In this document: positions 38,705 through 46,446 of the stretch, one piece after another
Layout: every line of letters begins with the position of its first letter
Numbering within the stretch: the stretch's first letter is position 1
Assembly (NCBI GenBank): GCA_017992605.1
Contig: JAGOOG010000015.1
Coordinates: forward strand, 1-46,446
Source of the DNA: Deltaproteobacteria bacterium
GTDB lineage: Bacteria > Desulfobacterota > Desulfomonilia > UBA1062
Reading direction: 5' to 3'
DNA: 46,446 nt
Program-made: the position numbers and the translations under genes
The notes under the pieces: model-generated
The model's input: only the letters and a program-made list of their open reading frames with translations
Databases searched by the model: none
Told to the model about the DNA's origin: nothing

Positions 38705-39871
38705 TCACTTCATGTGCTGCGTGCCCATCCACTCGTTGATGTGCCTGAGCCGATCGGGCCATGCACCGCCGATGCGCTCGGCCATGAACGTCGAGAAGAG
38801 GCTGTCGAAGAGCTGGAGGCCTGTCTCCAGGAGGCTCATGCGCTCGTAGAACACTGCGATGCGCTCCTGGAAGGGGTCGGTGATCTCGTCGCGCTCGAGC
38901 TGAACCACCGGGCAGGCGAAGGAACCGAAGGCGAAGATGTCCGCCTTCAGAGAGACCTTCCACGACCTCGGCTCCTTTTCCAGATATATGAGGGCATCCA
39001 CGATGTTCTTGCCGTCGCGCAGCGCCTCCCTGGCCTCCGCAAACTCGCGCTGGACGCCGGTGATGGCGCTCCGTCGCCTGCCCTGTTCGTGCTCGGCCAC
39101 CAGCACGAACTTGTCATGGACATAGGCCATGAAGCCCTCACCCTTTTCAAGGGGGCCTTCCTGGTTGACCTCGTAGACCGAGGCACCCTTCCCGGTACGG
39201 TACATGAGCCACAGCAGGAAGTCCCACCCGACCCACCGGTTCCGCTTGATCTGGAGGAGCACATCCCTGGACGGGGCCTGGTCGGCCTTCTCGAGCAGCC
39301 GGTGCCGTTCCTTGTCCAGCACCCGGTACGCCCGCTCCATGGGGTGGATGGGGTGGAGGTTCAGGCCGTCAAAGGTGCTGTCGAAGTGATCCTCCACCAT
39401 GTCGAGGACCCGTTCAGTGATGCCCGCCACGGTCACGATCCCTGTCTCGGTGTTCCAGACCACGTCGCAGAAGGACGGCAGAGGCAGGGTCTTTCCCAGA
39501 AGGGACGTGTGGATGTTCTCCCTGATCTCTGCCTTGCGCCTGTAGGGCATGCGGGTTATGGCGGGCCGCTCGGCGAGCCATCGGGAACACTCCCTGTCCA
39601 CCATGCCCTTGAGCACCGCTGGAGGGACCCTGCGCTGGTCCCTGCGCAGGGTGAACGCGTAGTACGGATCGCGACGGAACACGTTCTCGTTGCCGAAGTC
39701 GGAGCTGCCGTGGTCATCGAGCGTAACCCAGCCCGCGGAGTCTTCCTCGGGCGTGGCGTCTATGGGGACGAACCGGCTCCTGTCAAGACACTCCTGAACC
39801 CAGGATGCGTTGTCAGGCGTGCCGTCAACCTTGTACTGATAGATGCTCACCGTATTCGACAGGATGCCCAT
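38705..39871 (-). CDS. RdgC-like putative exonuclease/recombination-associated protein
   Basis: The 388-residue protein opens MGILSNTVSIYQYKVDGTPD, and the later YYAFTLRRDQRRVPPAVLKG, RRKAEIRENIHTSLLGKTLP and FCDVVWNTETGIVTVAGITE blocks resemble RdgC-family proteins, which bind DNA and limit RecA. The C-terminal part (FMAYVHDKFVLVAEHEQGRR) is less familiar. ATG 39871 is taken because AAAGGAGAG lies six bases upstream; the frame further upstream reads as antisense of the metallo-hydrolase gene. RdgC is best known in beta- and gammaproteobacteria, so the assignment is moderate. Confidence 0.55.
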   Translation of the reverse strand: MGILSNTVSIYQYKVDGTPDNASWVQECLDRSRFVPIDATPEEDSAGWVTLDDHGSSDFGNENVFRRDPYYAFTLRRDQRRVPPAVLKGMVDRECSRWLAERPAITRMPYRRKAEIRENIHTSLLGKTLPLPSFCDVVWNTETGIVTVAGITERVLDMVEDHFDSTFDGLNLHPIHPMERAYRVLDKERHRLLEKADQAPSRDVLLQIKRNRWVGWDFLLWLMYRTGKGASVYEVNQEGPLEKGEGFMAYVHDKFVLVAEHEQGRRRSAITGVQREFAEAREALRDGKNIVDALIYLEKEPRSWKVSLKADIFAFGSFACPVVQLERDEITDPFQERIAVFYERMSLLETGLQLFDSLFSTFMAERIGGAWPDRLRHINEWMGTQHMK

Positions 39872-39982
39872 GAGTCTCTCCTTTCTCCCAGAGGTCTCCC
39901 CATATATGAAAGCACCTCGGAAGGGCAAGCCTGAATCGGCACCGTGGAGGATGTGATCGGTCTCCGGCGGGAGGTCGCTTTT

Positions 39983-40011
39983 TTGACAGGATACAGGGTG
40001 CGTGGTATCAT
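39983..40011 (+). promoter_or_regulatory. Near-consensus sigma-70 promoter of the MBL-fold gene
   Basis: TTGACA (39983-39988), a 17-base spacer and TATCAT (40006-40011) match the consensus at six and five of six positions. Transcription would begin near 40018, which excludes any start codon at or before 40010. Confidence 0.65.
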
Positions 40012-40045
40012 GGATATCCATTTCATGCTGTGCAAGGGGGTCCTC

Positions 40046-40945
40046 ATGGTCATCGACAAACCTGGAAAGATCAGCGGCAGGATCACGCTTCTCGGGAGAA
40101 CCGAATCCTGCGTCTATCTCCTTGACGGCGGAAGCGAGTCCGCCATCATCGGCGGCGGCATGTCCTACATCGTCCCGGACGTCCTTGCCCAGTTCAGCGC
40201 CTTCCGGGTTCGCGAGGAGGCGATCAGCCGTCTCGTCATCCTGCACACCCATTTCGACCACGTGGGCATCGTGCCCTTCCTCAAGGCCCGTCTGCCACGA
40301 ACCGCCGTGTGCGCATCCACACGGGGGAGGGGCATGCTCTCGAGACCAGACGCCATCGGTTCCATCCTGAACTTCAACCGGTTTCTCCTTGAAAAGGAGC
40401 GGCCCGGGATGCCCGAGGAGCAATTCGGCCTGCCCTTCGACCGCATCGAGGTCGATGAGGTGTTCACCGACGGCCGGCACGTTGCCCTGGGTGAGGTGAC
40501 CCTGGAGATACTCGAGGTGCCCGGGCACTCATCCTGCTCCATTGCCGTCTACTGCCCCGAGGAGAAGGCCCTGTTCGCCTCCGATGCCGGCGGCATACCC
40601 TATGACGGGAAGGTCTTCTCCGCTGCCAACTCGAACTTCGACCAGTACCAGAAGAGCCTGGAGCGGATGTCGCGCCTCGAGACGGACATCCACTGCGCAG
40701 AGCACTACGGGGCACTCACGGGCGACGACGCCCGCGGCTTCATGGCCATGTCCCTGGAATCGGCCCATATCACCAGGGGGCTCATCGAGGAGACCTACCT
40801 GAGGACCCGGGACGTGAACGAGACCGTGCGGGAGGTCACGGACCTCTTCGTCCAGGAGAGTTCCGGATATTTCCTTCCCCGGGAGGTCATGGAGATGGTG
40901 GTCGGCCAGATGACTCGGTTCCTGGCAAAATCACTGGATGGTTAA
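40046..40945 (+). CDS. Metallo-beta-lactamase fold hydrolase
   Basis: This 299-residue protein has the metal motif LHTHFDHVGI, then later ligands in EVPGHSSCSIAVY, LFASDAGG and HCAEHYG, enough for a dinuclear metal site. The generic fold covers hydrolases and flavo-diiron-like oxidoreductases; no flavodoxin domain follows, so a hydrolase is likely. ATG 40046 is fixed by AAGGGGG six bases upstream and by the promoter at 39983-40011, which rules out the longer frame. The substrate is not inferable. The DUF72 gene follows after 49 bases. Confidence 0.8.
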   Translation: MVIDKPGKISGRITLLGRTESCVYLLDGGSESAIIGGGMSYIVPDVLAQFSAFRVREEAISRLVILHTHFDHVGIVPFLKARLPRTAVCASTRGRGMLSRPDAIGSILNFNRFLLEKERPGMPEEQFGLPFDRIEVDEVFTDGRHVALGEVTLEILEVPGHSSCSIAVYCPEEKALFASDAGGIPYDGKVFSAANSNFDQYQKSLERMSRLETDIHCAEHYGALTGDDARGFMAMSLESAHITRGLIEETYLRTRDVNETVREVTDLFVQESSGYFLPREVMEMVVGQMTRFLAKSLDG

Positions 40946-40994
40946 AGAAGGTGGGCCATGACCCCTGAAATGGCCTGAAACCCGGGGGCGAGCC

Positions 40995-41708
40995 GTGCAG
41001 GAGATCTTCATCGGCACATCGGGCTGGAACTACGGCCACTGGAGGGGCCCCTTCTACCCCGACGGTCTGGCGAGGACCAGGTGGCTGCAGCACTATGCCC
41101 GGATCTTCTCCACCGTGGAGGTGAACGCCACCTTCTACAGGTCCATGCGGCCGTCCACCTTCGAGAGGTGGCGGGCCTCCACCCCTGACGGGTTCACGTG
41201 GTCCGTCAAGGCCAGCCGCTTCATCACCCACATCAGGAGGCTGCGTGACCCGGAAGAACCCCTTGCACGTTTCATGGAATCCCTCGAACCCCTCGGAGAC
41301 AAGCTCGGACCGGTGCTCTTTCAGCTCCCCCCCTCGCTGGTCTTCGATGCGCACCTCGTGCAGTCGTTCTGCCGCAGTCTTCCACCCGGGAGGCGCTGCG
41401 TCATCGAGGCGAGACACGGAAGCTGGATCAGCGATGCGGCCCTGGCGTGCCTGAAGGAGGGGCACGTCGCGTGGTGCATCTCGGATACGGCGGGCAGATA
41501 CCCATACCGCGAGGCGGCGACCAGTGACTTCGTCTATGTCCGCCTGCACGGCTCGAAGCGGCTCTACGCCTCCTGCTATTCAGACGACGAGCTTTCCGCG
41601 TGGGCCGCTCGCATACGGTCCTGTGAACTGGACACCTACGTCTACTTCGACAATGACTTCATGGGGTACGCACCGACGAACGCACTACGGCTCGGGGAAC
41701 TGCTCTGA
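40995..41708 (+). CDS. DUF72 family protein
   Basis: This 237-residue protein shows the DUF72 pattern: IFIGTSGWNYGHWRGPFYPD at the start, VEVNATFYRSMRPSTFERWR, the mid LGPVLFQLPPSLVFD, and a late DFVYVRLHGSKRLY. DUF72 is a TIM-barrel-like family of unknown reaction, widespread in bacteria. GTG 40995 is the start, with GGGGGCGAG upstream. It lies downstream of the MBL-fold gene, possibly on the same transcript, and is separated from the following PEBP gene by its own promoter. Confidence 0.85.
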   Translation: MQEIFIGTSGWNYGHWRGPFYPDGLARTRWLQHYARIFSTVEVNATFYRSMRPSTFERWRASTPDGFTWSVKASRFITHIRRLRDPEEPLARFMESLEPLGDKLGPVLFQLPPSLVFDAHLVQSFCRSLPPGRRCVIEARHGSWISDAALACLKEGHVAWCISDTAGRYPYREAATSDFVYVRLHGSKRLYASCYSDDELSAWAARIRSCELDTYVYFDNDFMGYAPTNALRLGELL

Positions 41709-41715
41709 AAGATAT

Positions 41716-41754
41716 TTCCCGGCGTGTTGCATCCGGGAACCGCCTGAATATAAT
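41716..41754 (+). promoter_or_regulatory. Promoter with an overlapping inverted repeat before the PEBP gene
   Basis: TTGCAT (41727-41732), a 16-base spacer and a perfect TATAAT (41749-41754) form a promoter. A seven-base inverted repeat, TTCCCGG (41716-41722) and CCGGGAA (41733-41739), spans the -35 box, so it may be an operator or the terminator of the DUF72 gene. Confidence 0.5.
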
Positions 41755-41789
41755 AATCGATAACCAGTCACGGCGTGAGGAGGTGAGCT

Positions 41790-42335
41790 ATGAGATTCTG
41801 GCGTTTTGCGATCCTTTCGGCCTGCGTGACCTGCGTTCTCCTTTCAGGCACCAGCCTGCTGGCCTTCGAGCTGAAAAGCCCGGCGTTCGCGGCGGGGGGG
41901 TCCATACCGTCTCTCTACACCTGCCAGGGCAAGGACATCTCTCCGCCGCTGACGTGGTCCAAGGCCCCGGAGAAGACAAGGAGCTTCGTGCTGATCTGCG
42001 ACGACCCTGACGCGCCCGTGATGACCTGGGTTCACTGGGTGTACTTCGACATTCCTCCCGCGGTCACCGCCCTGCCCGAGGGGATGCCCAAGGACGAGAA
42101 GCCGGCAATGGGGGGCATCCACGGCAGGAGCAGCTTCGGCGATCTCGGCTACGGCGGGCCCTGCCCGCCCTGGGGCATCCACCGCTACTTCTTCAGGCTC
42201 TCCGCCCTGGACACCATCCTGAACCTCGCCCCCGGGGTGAAGAAGAAAGAGGTCCTCAAGGCCATGGAGGGCCACATCCTGGGAACGGCAGAGCTCATGG
42301 GGACCTACAAGAAGAACGAGCGGCAGCATCCTTAA
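41790..42335 (+). CDS. YbhB/YbcL (PEBP/Raf kinase inhibitor-like) exported protein
   Basis: This 181-residue protein has a signal peptide (FAILSACVTCVLLSGTSLLA), then the PEBP domain with DPDAPVMTWVHWVYFDIP and YGGPCPPWGIHRYFFRL, which build the anion-binding site. Bacterial YbhB members may bind small ligands; the precise role is open. GAGGAGG sits just before ATG 41790. It is the first gene of a four-gene plus-strand run and sits five bases before the radical SAM start. Confidence 0.88.
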   Translation: MRFWRFAILSACVTCVLLSGTSLLAFELKSPAFAAGGSIPSLYTCQGKDISPPLTWSKAPEKTRSFVLICDDPDAPVMTWVHWVYFDIPPAVTALPEGMPKDEKPAMGGIHGRSSFGDLGYGGPCPPWGIHRYFFRLSALDTILNLAPGVKKKEVLKAMEGHILGTAELMGTYKKNERQHP

Positions 42336-42340
42336 CCTGC

Positions 42341-43264
42341 ATGCACAGGGCATCGTACAGAAAGCTCCATGACGGCGGCCGGCTCGAACAGCGTGCCCTC
42401 GCTGCCGTTCGACTGCTGCGAGACTGCAGATTGTGCCCGCGGGCCTGCGGTGTGAACCGCCTCGAGGGGGAACTGGGGTTCTGCAGGACAGGCCGCCTGG
42501 CACGGGCGGCGAGCTTCGGCCCCCACTTCGGCGAGGAGGCGCCGCTGGTGGGGTCCCACGGATCGGGCACGATCTTCTTCAGCTCCTGCAACCTGCTCTG
42601 CTCCTTCTGCCAGAACTACGACATCAGCCATCTCAGGGACGGCGTCGAGGTGGATGCCGGAAAGATCGCCGGCATGATGCTCCACCTGGCCCGCAGGGGC
42701 TGCCACAACATCAACTTCGTGACGCCTTCCCACGTGGTGCCCCAGATACTCGAGGCGGTCGTTCTGGCAGCCGGGGCCGGGCTCGACCTGCCGCTGGTCT
42801 ACAATTCGGGCGGGTACGACACCGTGGAGACGTTGCGTCTGCTGGAAGACGTCTTCGACATCTACATGCCCGATTTCAAGTTCTGGGACGAAGAGCCGGC
42901 CCGGACGTTCTGCTCGGCCCCGGGCTACCGGTCCGTGGCCTGCGAAGCCCTCGGGGAGATGCACCGCCAGGTCGGCGACCTGGAGATGGACGGGCTGGGA
43001 GTGGCACGGCTCGGGCTCCTCGTACGGCACCTGGTCATGCCGGGGGGCCTGGCCGGGACCGCCGGGGTCATGGGTTTTCTTGCCCGGGACATCTCGCGGA
43101 ACACCTACGTGAACGTCATGGACCAGTACCGCCCGTGCTACAGGGCCGGGGACGATCTGCGCATCGACCGGAGGATCTCGGCTGCGGAATACGAAGAGGC
43201 GCTTGAGGCCGCCCGCAGGGCCGGCATCGCCCGGCTCGATTCCCGGATAAGATCCTTTCCCTAG
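42341..43264 (+). CDS. PflX-like radical SAM protein
   Basis: This 307-residue protein has an N-terminal extra cysteine set CRLCPRACGVNRLEGELGFC. The radical SAM core CNLLCSFCQN binds the 4Fe-4S cluster that cleaves S-adenosylmethionine. The family (COG1313/PflX) is unlike the pyruvate formate-lyase activator proper and has no proven substrate. NFVTPSHVVPQILEAV and LPLVYNSGGYDTVE are typical core strands. No good ribosome site precedes ATG 42341, but the PEBP stop is six bases upstream, so translational coupling is likely. It lies directly before the DUF255 gene. Confidence 0.85.
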   Translation: MHRASYRKLHDGGRLEQRALAAVRLLRDCRLCPRACGVNRLEGELGFCRTGRLARAASFGPHFGEEAPLVGSHGSGTIFFSSCNLLCSFCQNYDISHLRDGVEVDAGKIAGMMLHLARRGCHNINFVTPSHVVPQILEAVVLAAGAGLDLPLVYNSGGYDTVETLRLLEDVFDIYMPDFKFWDEEPARTFCSAPGYRSVACEALGEMHRQVGDLEMDGLGVARLGLLVRHLVMPGGLAGTAGVMGFLARDISRNTYVNVMDQYRPCYRAGDDLRIDRRISAAEYEEALEAARRAGIARLDSRIRSFP

Positions 43265-43337
43265 GACCACCTGAACGCAGAGCCTTGATCCGCACGCACC
43301 ATGCCCCTACTGAATCGAAAACCAGGAGGTGCCTCCC

Positions 43338-45347
43338 ATGTGCAATCGTCTCGCCGGCCAGACAAGCCCTTACCTTCTCCAGCACGCGGACAACCCCGTG
43401 GACTGGTACCCCTGGGGGGAGGAGGCCTTCGACCGGGCACGGGCGGAAGACAAGCCCGTCTTCCTGTCCATCGGCTACTCCTCGTGCCACTGGTGCCACG
43501 TGATGGCCCATGAATCCTTCGAGGACGAGGAGGTGGCAGCCCTCATGAATCACGCCTTCATCAACGTGAAGGTGGACCGCGAGGAACTTCCCCACATCGA
43601 CCACGTCTACATGCAGGCCTGCCAGATCATGACCGGCAGCGGCGGCTGGCCGCTCACCGTCATCATGACGCCCGACGGAAAGCCGTTCTTCGCCGCCACC
43701 TACCTGCCCAGGAATTCCCGGCACGGCCTCACGGGCATGAAGGAGCTGATCCCGGTCATCGAGAGGCTCTGGATCGAAAAGAGGGGCCGGGTGGTCGAAG
43801 AGGCCGACGAGATCGTCCGGATCGTACAACGTGCCACAGCGATCCGCCCCGGCGATCATCTGAATCCCGATCTCGTCAGCCAGGCCTGCGCGGAGCTCAA
43901 GGAACGCCACAACGCCGAGCTGGGGGGGTTCGGCGATGCACCGAAGTTCCCCATGCCCCATGCCCTCATGTTCCTGCTGAGATGCTCGAGACAGGCAGGT
44001 GACCCGGAGGCGTTGTCCATGGTCGTGAAGACCCTCGATGCCATGCAGAGAGGGGGCATCTATGATCATGTCGGATACGGCTTCCACCGCTACTCCACCG
44101 ACCGGAAGTGGCTCGTCCCCCATTTCGAGAAGATGCTCTACGACCAGGCCCTGCTCGCCATGGCCTATGCCGAGACCTTCCAGGTGACGGGCAGGAAGGA
44201 TTTCCGGAAGACGGCCGAGGACACCGTCACCTATGTCCTGGAGGACCTGGCCACCGAGGACGGCCTGTTCTCGAGCGCGCGGGATGCGGACAGCGAGGGA
44301 GAGGAGGGCAGGTTCTATCTCTGGACCATGAACGGGATAGGCGCCGTCCTCGACGAGGACGACACGGCGCTTGCCCGCGAGGCCTTCGGCCTGCGCGAGG
44401 AGGGGAACGCACCAGGCATGGGAAAGGGGATGAACATCATCCACCTGGCGCAGGGACCCGACGCCCTCGCCCGGAAGCTGGGCCTCGATGTCGACACCCT
44501 GACGGCCCGGCTGGCCCATATCCTGGGTCGCCTCCGGCAGGCCAGATCGCTCAGGAACCACCCCCTGAAGGACACCAAAGCCCTGACCGACTGGAACGGC
44601 CTCATGATCGCCGCCCTGGCCAGGTGCGGTACCGTGCTGTCCAGGCCGGACCATATCGCTGCAGCGAAACGGGCCGCCGACTTCATCCTGGACAGAACGA
44701 CCGTCGATGGAAGGCTCGGACATATCTTCATGGCGGGAGAATTCAGGTTCGATGCAGGTCTCGATGACCACGCCTACCTCACCTGGGGGCTCATCGAGCT
44801 GTACGAAGCCACCTTCGAACGGAGATATCTCGATGAGGCGGTCAGGCTCTCCTCCGACCTCATGGAACACTTCTGGGACGGCTCCGGTGGAGGGTTCTTC
44901 TCCACGTCCCACGACACGGAAACCACCCTCGTCCGGATCAGGTCCGCCTACGACAATGCCGTCCCTTCCGGCAATTCCGTGGCCATGCTCAACCTCCTCA
45001 GGCTCGCGGACCTCACCGGAGACGGGTCCCTGAGGGAACGTGCCGTCGACATCGGGAAGGCCTTCTCGTCCCAGGTTAAGCGGGCACCATCGGCCTTTGT
45101 GTTCATGCTGGGCGCACTGGTTTATCTGAACGGTCCCCCGGCCTCGGTGGTCATAGCCGGTGATCCTGAGGGCGACGACACCCGGGAGATGGTCGATGCA
45201 TTTCGGGGCCGTTTCCTGCCCCATGCGGTGATCAGGCTGGATCCGGCTGAACCGGGGAGGCACCCCTCGACCGCCCGCGTATGCACAGGGTCGATCTGTC
45301 ACGAGCCCACCATGGAAGTGGAGAAAATGCTCGAACACCTCGCGTGA
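43338..45347 (+). CDS. Thioredoxin-domain DUF255 protein (YyaL/SPATA20 family)
   Basis: The N-terminal part of this 669-residue protein is a thioredoxin-like fold with CHWCHVM in [20 protein letters not shown]. The rest is a glycosidase-like alpha/alpha-barrel ([31 protein letters not shown]). The family occurs from bacteria to humans and its reaction is unclear. ATG 43338 follows AGGAGG by eight bases, better than GTG 43329. It follows the PflX-like gene by about 70 bases. The cysteine pair suggests redox or disulfide chemistry in the cytoplasm. Confidence 0.9.
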   Translation: MCNRLAGQTSPYLLQHADNPVDWYPWGEEAFDRARAEDKPVFLSIGYSSCHWCHVMAHESFEDEEVAALMNHAFINVKVDREELPHIDHVYMQACQIMTGSGGWPLTVIMTPDGKPFFAATYLPRNSRHGLTGMKELIPVIERLWIEKRGRVVEEADEIVRIVQRATAIRPGDHLNPDLVSQACAELKERHNAELGGFGDAPKFPMPHALMFLLRCSRQAGDPEALSMVVKTLDAMQRGGIYDHVGYGFHRYSTDRKWLVPHFEKMLYDQALLAMAYAETFQVTGRKDFRKTAEDTVTYVLEDLATEDGLFSSARDADSEGEEGRFYLWTMNGIGAVLDEDDTALAREAFGLREEGNAPGMGKGMNIIHLAQGPDALARKLGLDVDTLTARLAHILGRLRQARSLRNHPLKDTKALTDWNGLMIAALARCGTVLSRPDHIAAAKRAADFILDRTTVDGRLGHIFMAGEFRFDAGLDDHAYLTWGLIELYEATFERRYLDEAVRLSSDLMEHFWDGSGGGFFSTSHDTETTLVRIRSAYDNAVPSGNSVAMLNLLRLADLTGDGSLRERAVDIGKAFSSQVKRAPSAFVFMLGALVYLNGPPASVVIAGDPEGDDTREMVDAFRGRFLPHAVIRLDPAEPGRHPSTARVCTGSICHEPTMEVEKMLEHLA

Positions 45348-45365
45348 ATCACGTACAGTGGATCC

Positions 45366-46304
45366 ATGGGCATATTCGCCACCACCTTCACGGCCGTCGC
45401 GACCCTGCTCATCATCGGGATCCTCGGTTTCTGGCTGCTGAGCAGGCGCGTGATCGCGGGAACCATCCTGGGCGCCCTGACCGTGCTATCCATCGACATC
45501 GCCCTTCCAAGCCTCACCTTCACGGGGATCGTGTCCGGCTTCGATCCGGGGACGCAGTCCTTCTGGTGGACCCTTCCCCTGTGGTGGATCGGGTTCACAC
45601 TCGTCGCCCTCGCCATGACCGTGGCCTTCTCCTGGGTATCACGCAGGGAGTTCCGCAGGGAGTTCAGGGCGGCCCTCTTCTTCCAGAACGGGATCTTCTT
45701 TCCCCTTGCCATCATCACGGAAATGTTCGGAGGAAGCAGTCCCCTGCTCATCAACCTCTTCCTCTTCACCCTGTTCTATCCCGCCTTCTTCTTCAATGTC
45801 TCCCCGCTGTTCTTCAACAGGGGGATGAGGCACGACCTCTCCAAGGTGTTCAATCCCGTACTCATTGCCACGGCCGCAGCGGTGATCATCACCCTGCTGG
45901 ATCTCAAGGCGTACCTGCCCGAGTTTCTCGTGTCAGGACTCAAACTCGTGGGCGGCATGACCGTGCCGCTGCTCATGATCGTGCTCGGCGGCAACATCTT
46001 CCTCGACCTCAGGGCGAGCGGCGCTGTTCACTATGGAGAGGCGCTGAAGTTCGTCTGCGTCAAGAACGTCCTCTTCCCGGCGATCGCACTGGGCGCCCTG
46101 CTCCTCCTGAGGCCGCCCTACGAAATCGCCCTGATCGTCATGCTGCAATCCGCCGTGCCCCCGGTGACGGCCATACCCATCATCACCGAGCGGGAGGGTG
46201 GTGACAGAAACATCGTGAACCAGTACATGGTGGCGAGCTTCCTCTTCTCGCTGGCCAGCCTTCCCGCCGTGATCATGGTTTTCTCATGGTTTTTCGGCCC
46301 GTGA
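45366..46304 (+). CDS. AEC (auxin efflux carrier) family transporter
   Basis: This 312-residue membrane protein has about ten hydrophobic segments from FATTFTAVATLLIIGILGFW to VASFLFSLASLPAVIMVFSW. The AEC hallmark IVMLQSAVPPVTAIPIITER and a preceding GGNIFL support the family. AEC proteins in bacteria are thought to export or import organic acids such as malate. It starts 18 bases after the DUF255 gene, so it is likely part of the same transcript. Substrate unknown. Confidence 0.85.
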   Translation: MGIFATTFTAVATLLIIGILGFWLLSRRVIAGTILGALTVLSIDIALPSLTFTGIVSGFDPGTQSFWWTLPLWWIGFTLVALAMTVAFSWVSRREFRREFRAALFFQNGIFFPLAIITEMFGGSSPLLINLFLFTLFYPAFFFNVSPLFFNRGMRHDLSKVFNPVLIATAAAVIITLLDLKAYLPEFLVSGLKLVGGMTVPLLMIVLGGNIFLDLRASGAVHYGEALKFVCVKNVLFPAIALGALLLLRPPYEIALIVMLQSAVPPVTAIPIITEREGGDRNIVNQYMVASFLFSLASLPAVIMVFSWFFGP

Positions 46305-46341
46305 CACCTTTCTATGCCGTCCCCTGTCCCGACTCTTTAAT

Positions 46342-46378
46342 AATGTCCCCTTTTAACTCGATAGAAATGTCCCCTTTT
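46342..46378. repeat. Two direct repeats at the end of an insertion sequence
   Basis: AATGTCCCCTTTT occurs at 46342-46354 and again at 46366-46378, a period of 24 bases. Repeated TGTCCCCTTTT-type boxes before a transposase start are typical of some ISNCY/IS1202-like elements, so this is likely the left terminal region. Confidence 0.5.
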
Positions 46379-46412
46379 GAGAGGTTTGGTAGAGTGGTCC
46401 CATGGAGGGGCC

Positions 46413-46446
46413 ATGGGGGCGATTGGGATGAGCGGGAAGGAGCGAG
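46413..46446 (+). mobile_element. 5' end of an insertion-sequence transposase gene, cut by the window edge
   Basis: An open frame begins MGAIGMSGKER and runs off the window, preceded by GGAGGGG. The start resembles ISNCY-type transposases with an N-terminal helix-turn-helix, and the upstream repeats support this. Only about 11 residues are visible, so the family is tentative. Confidence 0.4.

Noticed and set aside
42341-43264. Radical SAM member of an AmmeMemoRadiSam set
   Set aside because: The cysteine pattern and core strands fit PflX (COG1313) better, and the gene is 17 kb from the Memo-like gene.
43116-45338. 740-residue open frame antisense to the PflX/DUF255 genes
   Set aside because: It is fully covered by two recognised genes on the plus strand, and its composition (many Gly, Val, His) is that of a shadow frame.

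Overview
The window is a GC-rich (about 60% G+C by eye) bacterial chromosome segment with densely packed, mostly housekeeping-like and anaerobe-flavoured genes. No rRNA, tRNA or CRISPR array was seen. The gene mix points to an anaerobic, probably syntrophic or sulfate/metal-reducing member of the former Deltaproteobacteria (Desulfobacterota and relatives): a 2-hydroxyacyl-CoA dehydratase-type subunit pair, an iron-sulfur flavoprotein, DUF169, two nitroreductase-family proteins, a DUF362 ferredoxin, a split transketolase, an FmdB zinc ribbon, a PAS kinase with an NtrC-type regulator, a Memo-family protein and a PflX-like radical SAM protein. This assignment is an inference from gene content; no marker gene fixes it.

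Layout. 1-2018: an AT-richer left edge with an unidentified gene tail, then corA (-) and a long non-coding stretch. 2019-4482 (+): the dehydratase pair behind a good sigma-70 promoter. 4496-6912 (-): a pyrimidine-dimer glycosylase/DUF1722 fusion and an ECF sigma / zinc-finger anti-sigma / Spy-CpxP-like envelope-stress unit. 7032-10681 (-): a five-gene redox cluster (flavoprotein-SCP2 fusion, DUF169, two nitroreductases, ProX-like deacylase). 10851-14365 (-): adenine deaminase with a terminator-like leader, then upstream FmdB, WbqC-like and a short, possibly broken lipoprotein. 14479-16739 (+): DEAD-box helicase and a DUF1573 protein. 16747-18207 (-): an unknown membrane-anchored protein and an SGNH-hydrolase lipoprotein. 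18477-21834 (+): TetR regulator, split transketolase and an SCP2-like protein, with a candidate operator just before the transketolase. 21907-23049 (+): THUMP-type rRNA methyltransferase. 23077-26987 (-): TtcA-like, Memo-like, a very small bTHX ribosomal-protein gene, Hsp33 and a Usp protein. 27316-29939 (+): PAS histidine kinase and sigma-54 activator, overlapping by 4 bp. 30043-33484 (-): DUF488, uridine phosphorylase, sirtuin, lipoprotein and DUF362 ferredoxin in one tight run. 33636-37523 (-): small unknown protein, diguanylate cyclase, Nudix/RsbRD-N-like fusion and methyltransferase. 37614-38612 (+): multi-cysteine ferredoxin. 38705-39871 (-): RdgC-like. 40046-46304 (+): metallo-beta-lactamase fold protein, DUF72, then a PEBP / PflX / DUF255 / AEC-transporter run. 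46342-46446: the left end of an insertion sequence that runs off the window.

No single element is an obvious known defence or biosynthetic system. The most promising undescribed functional units are the sirtuin-uridine phosphorylase operon, the TetR-split transketolase-SCP2 operon, the Nudix-RsbRD-like sensor coupled to a methyltransferase, and the flavoprotein-SCP2/DUF169/nitroreductase cluster. Several start codons were moved from the longest-ORF start because a Shine-Dalgarno site or promoter position decides them. All family names come from recognising motifs in the translated sequence; no search was run.
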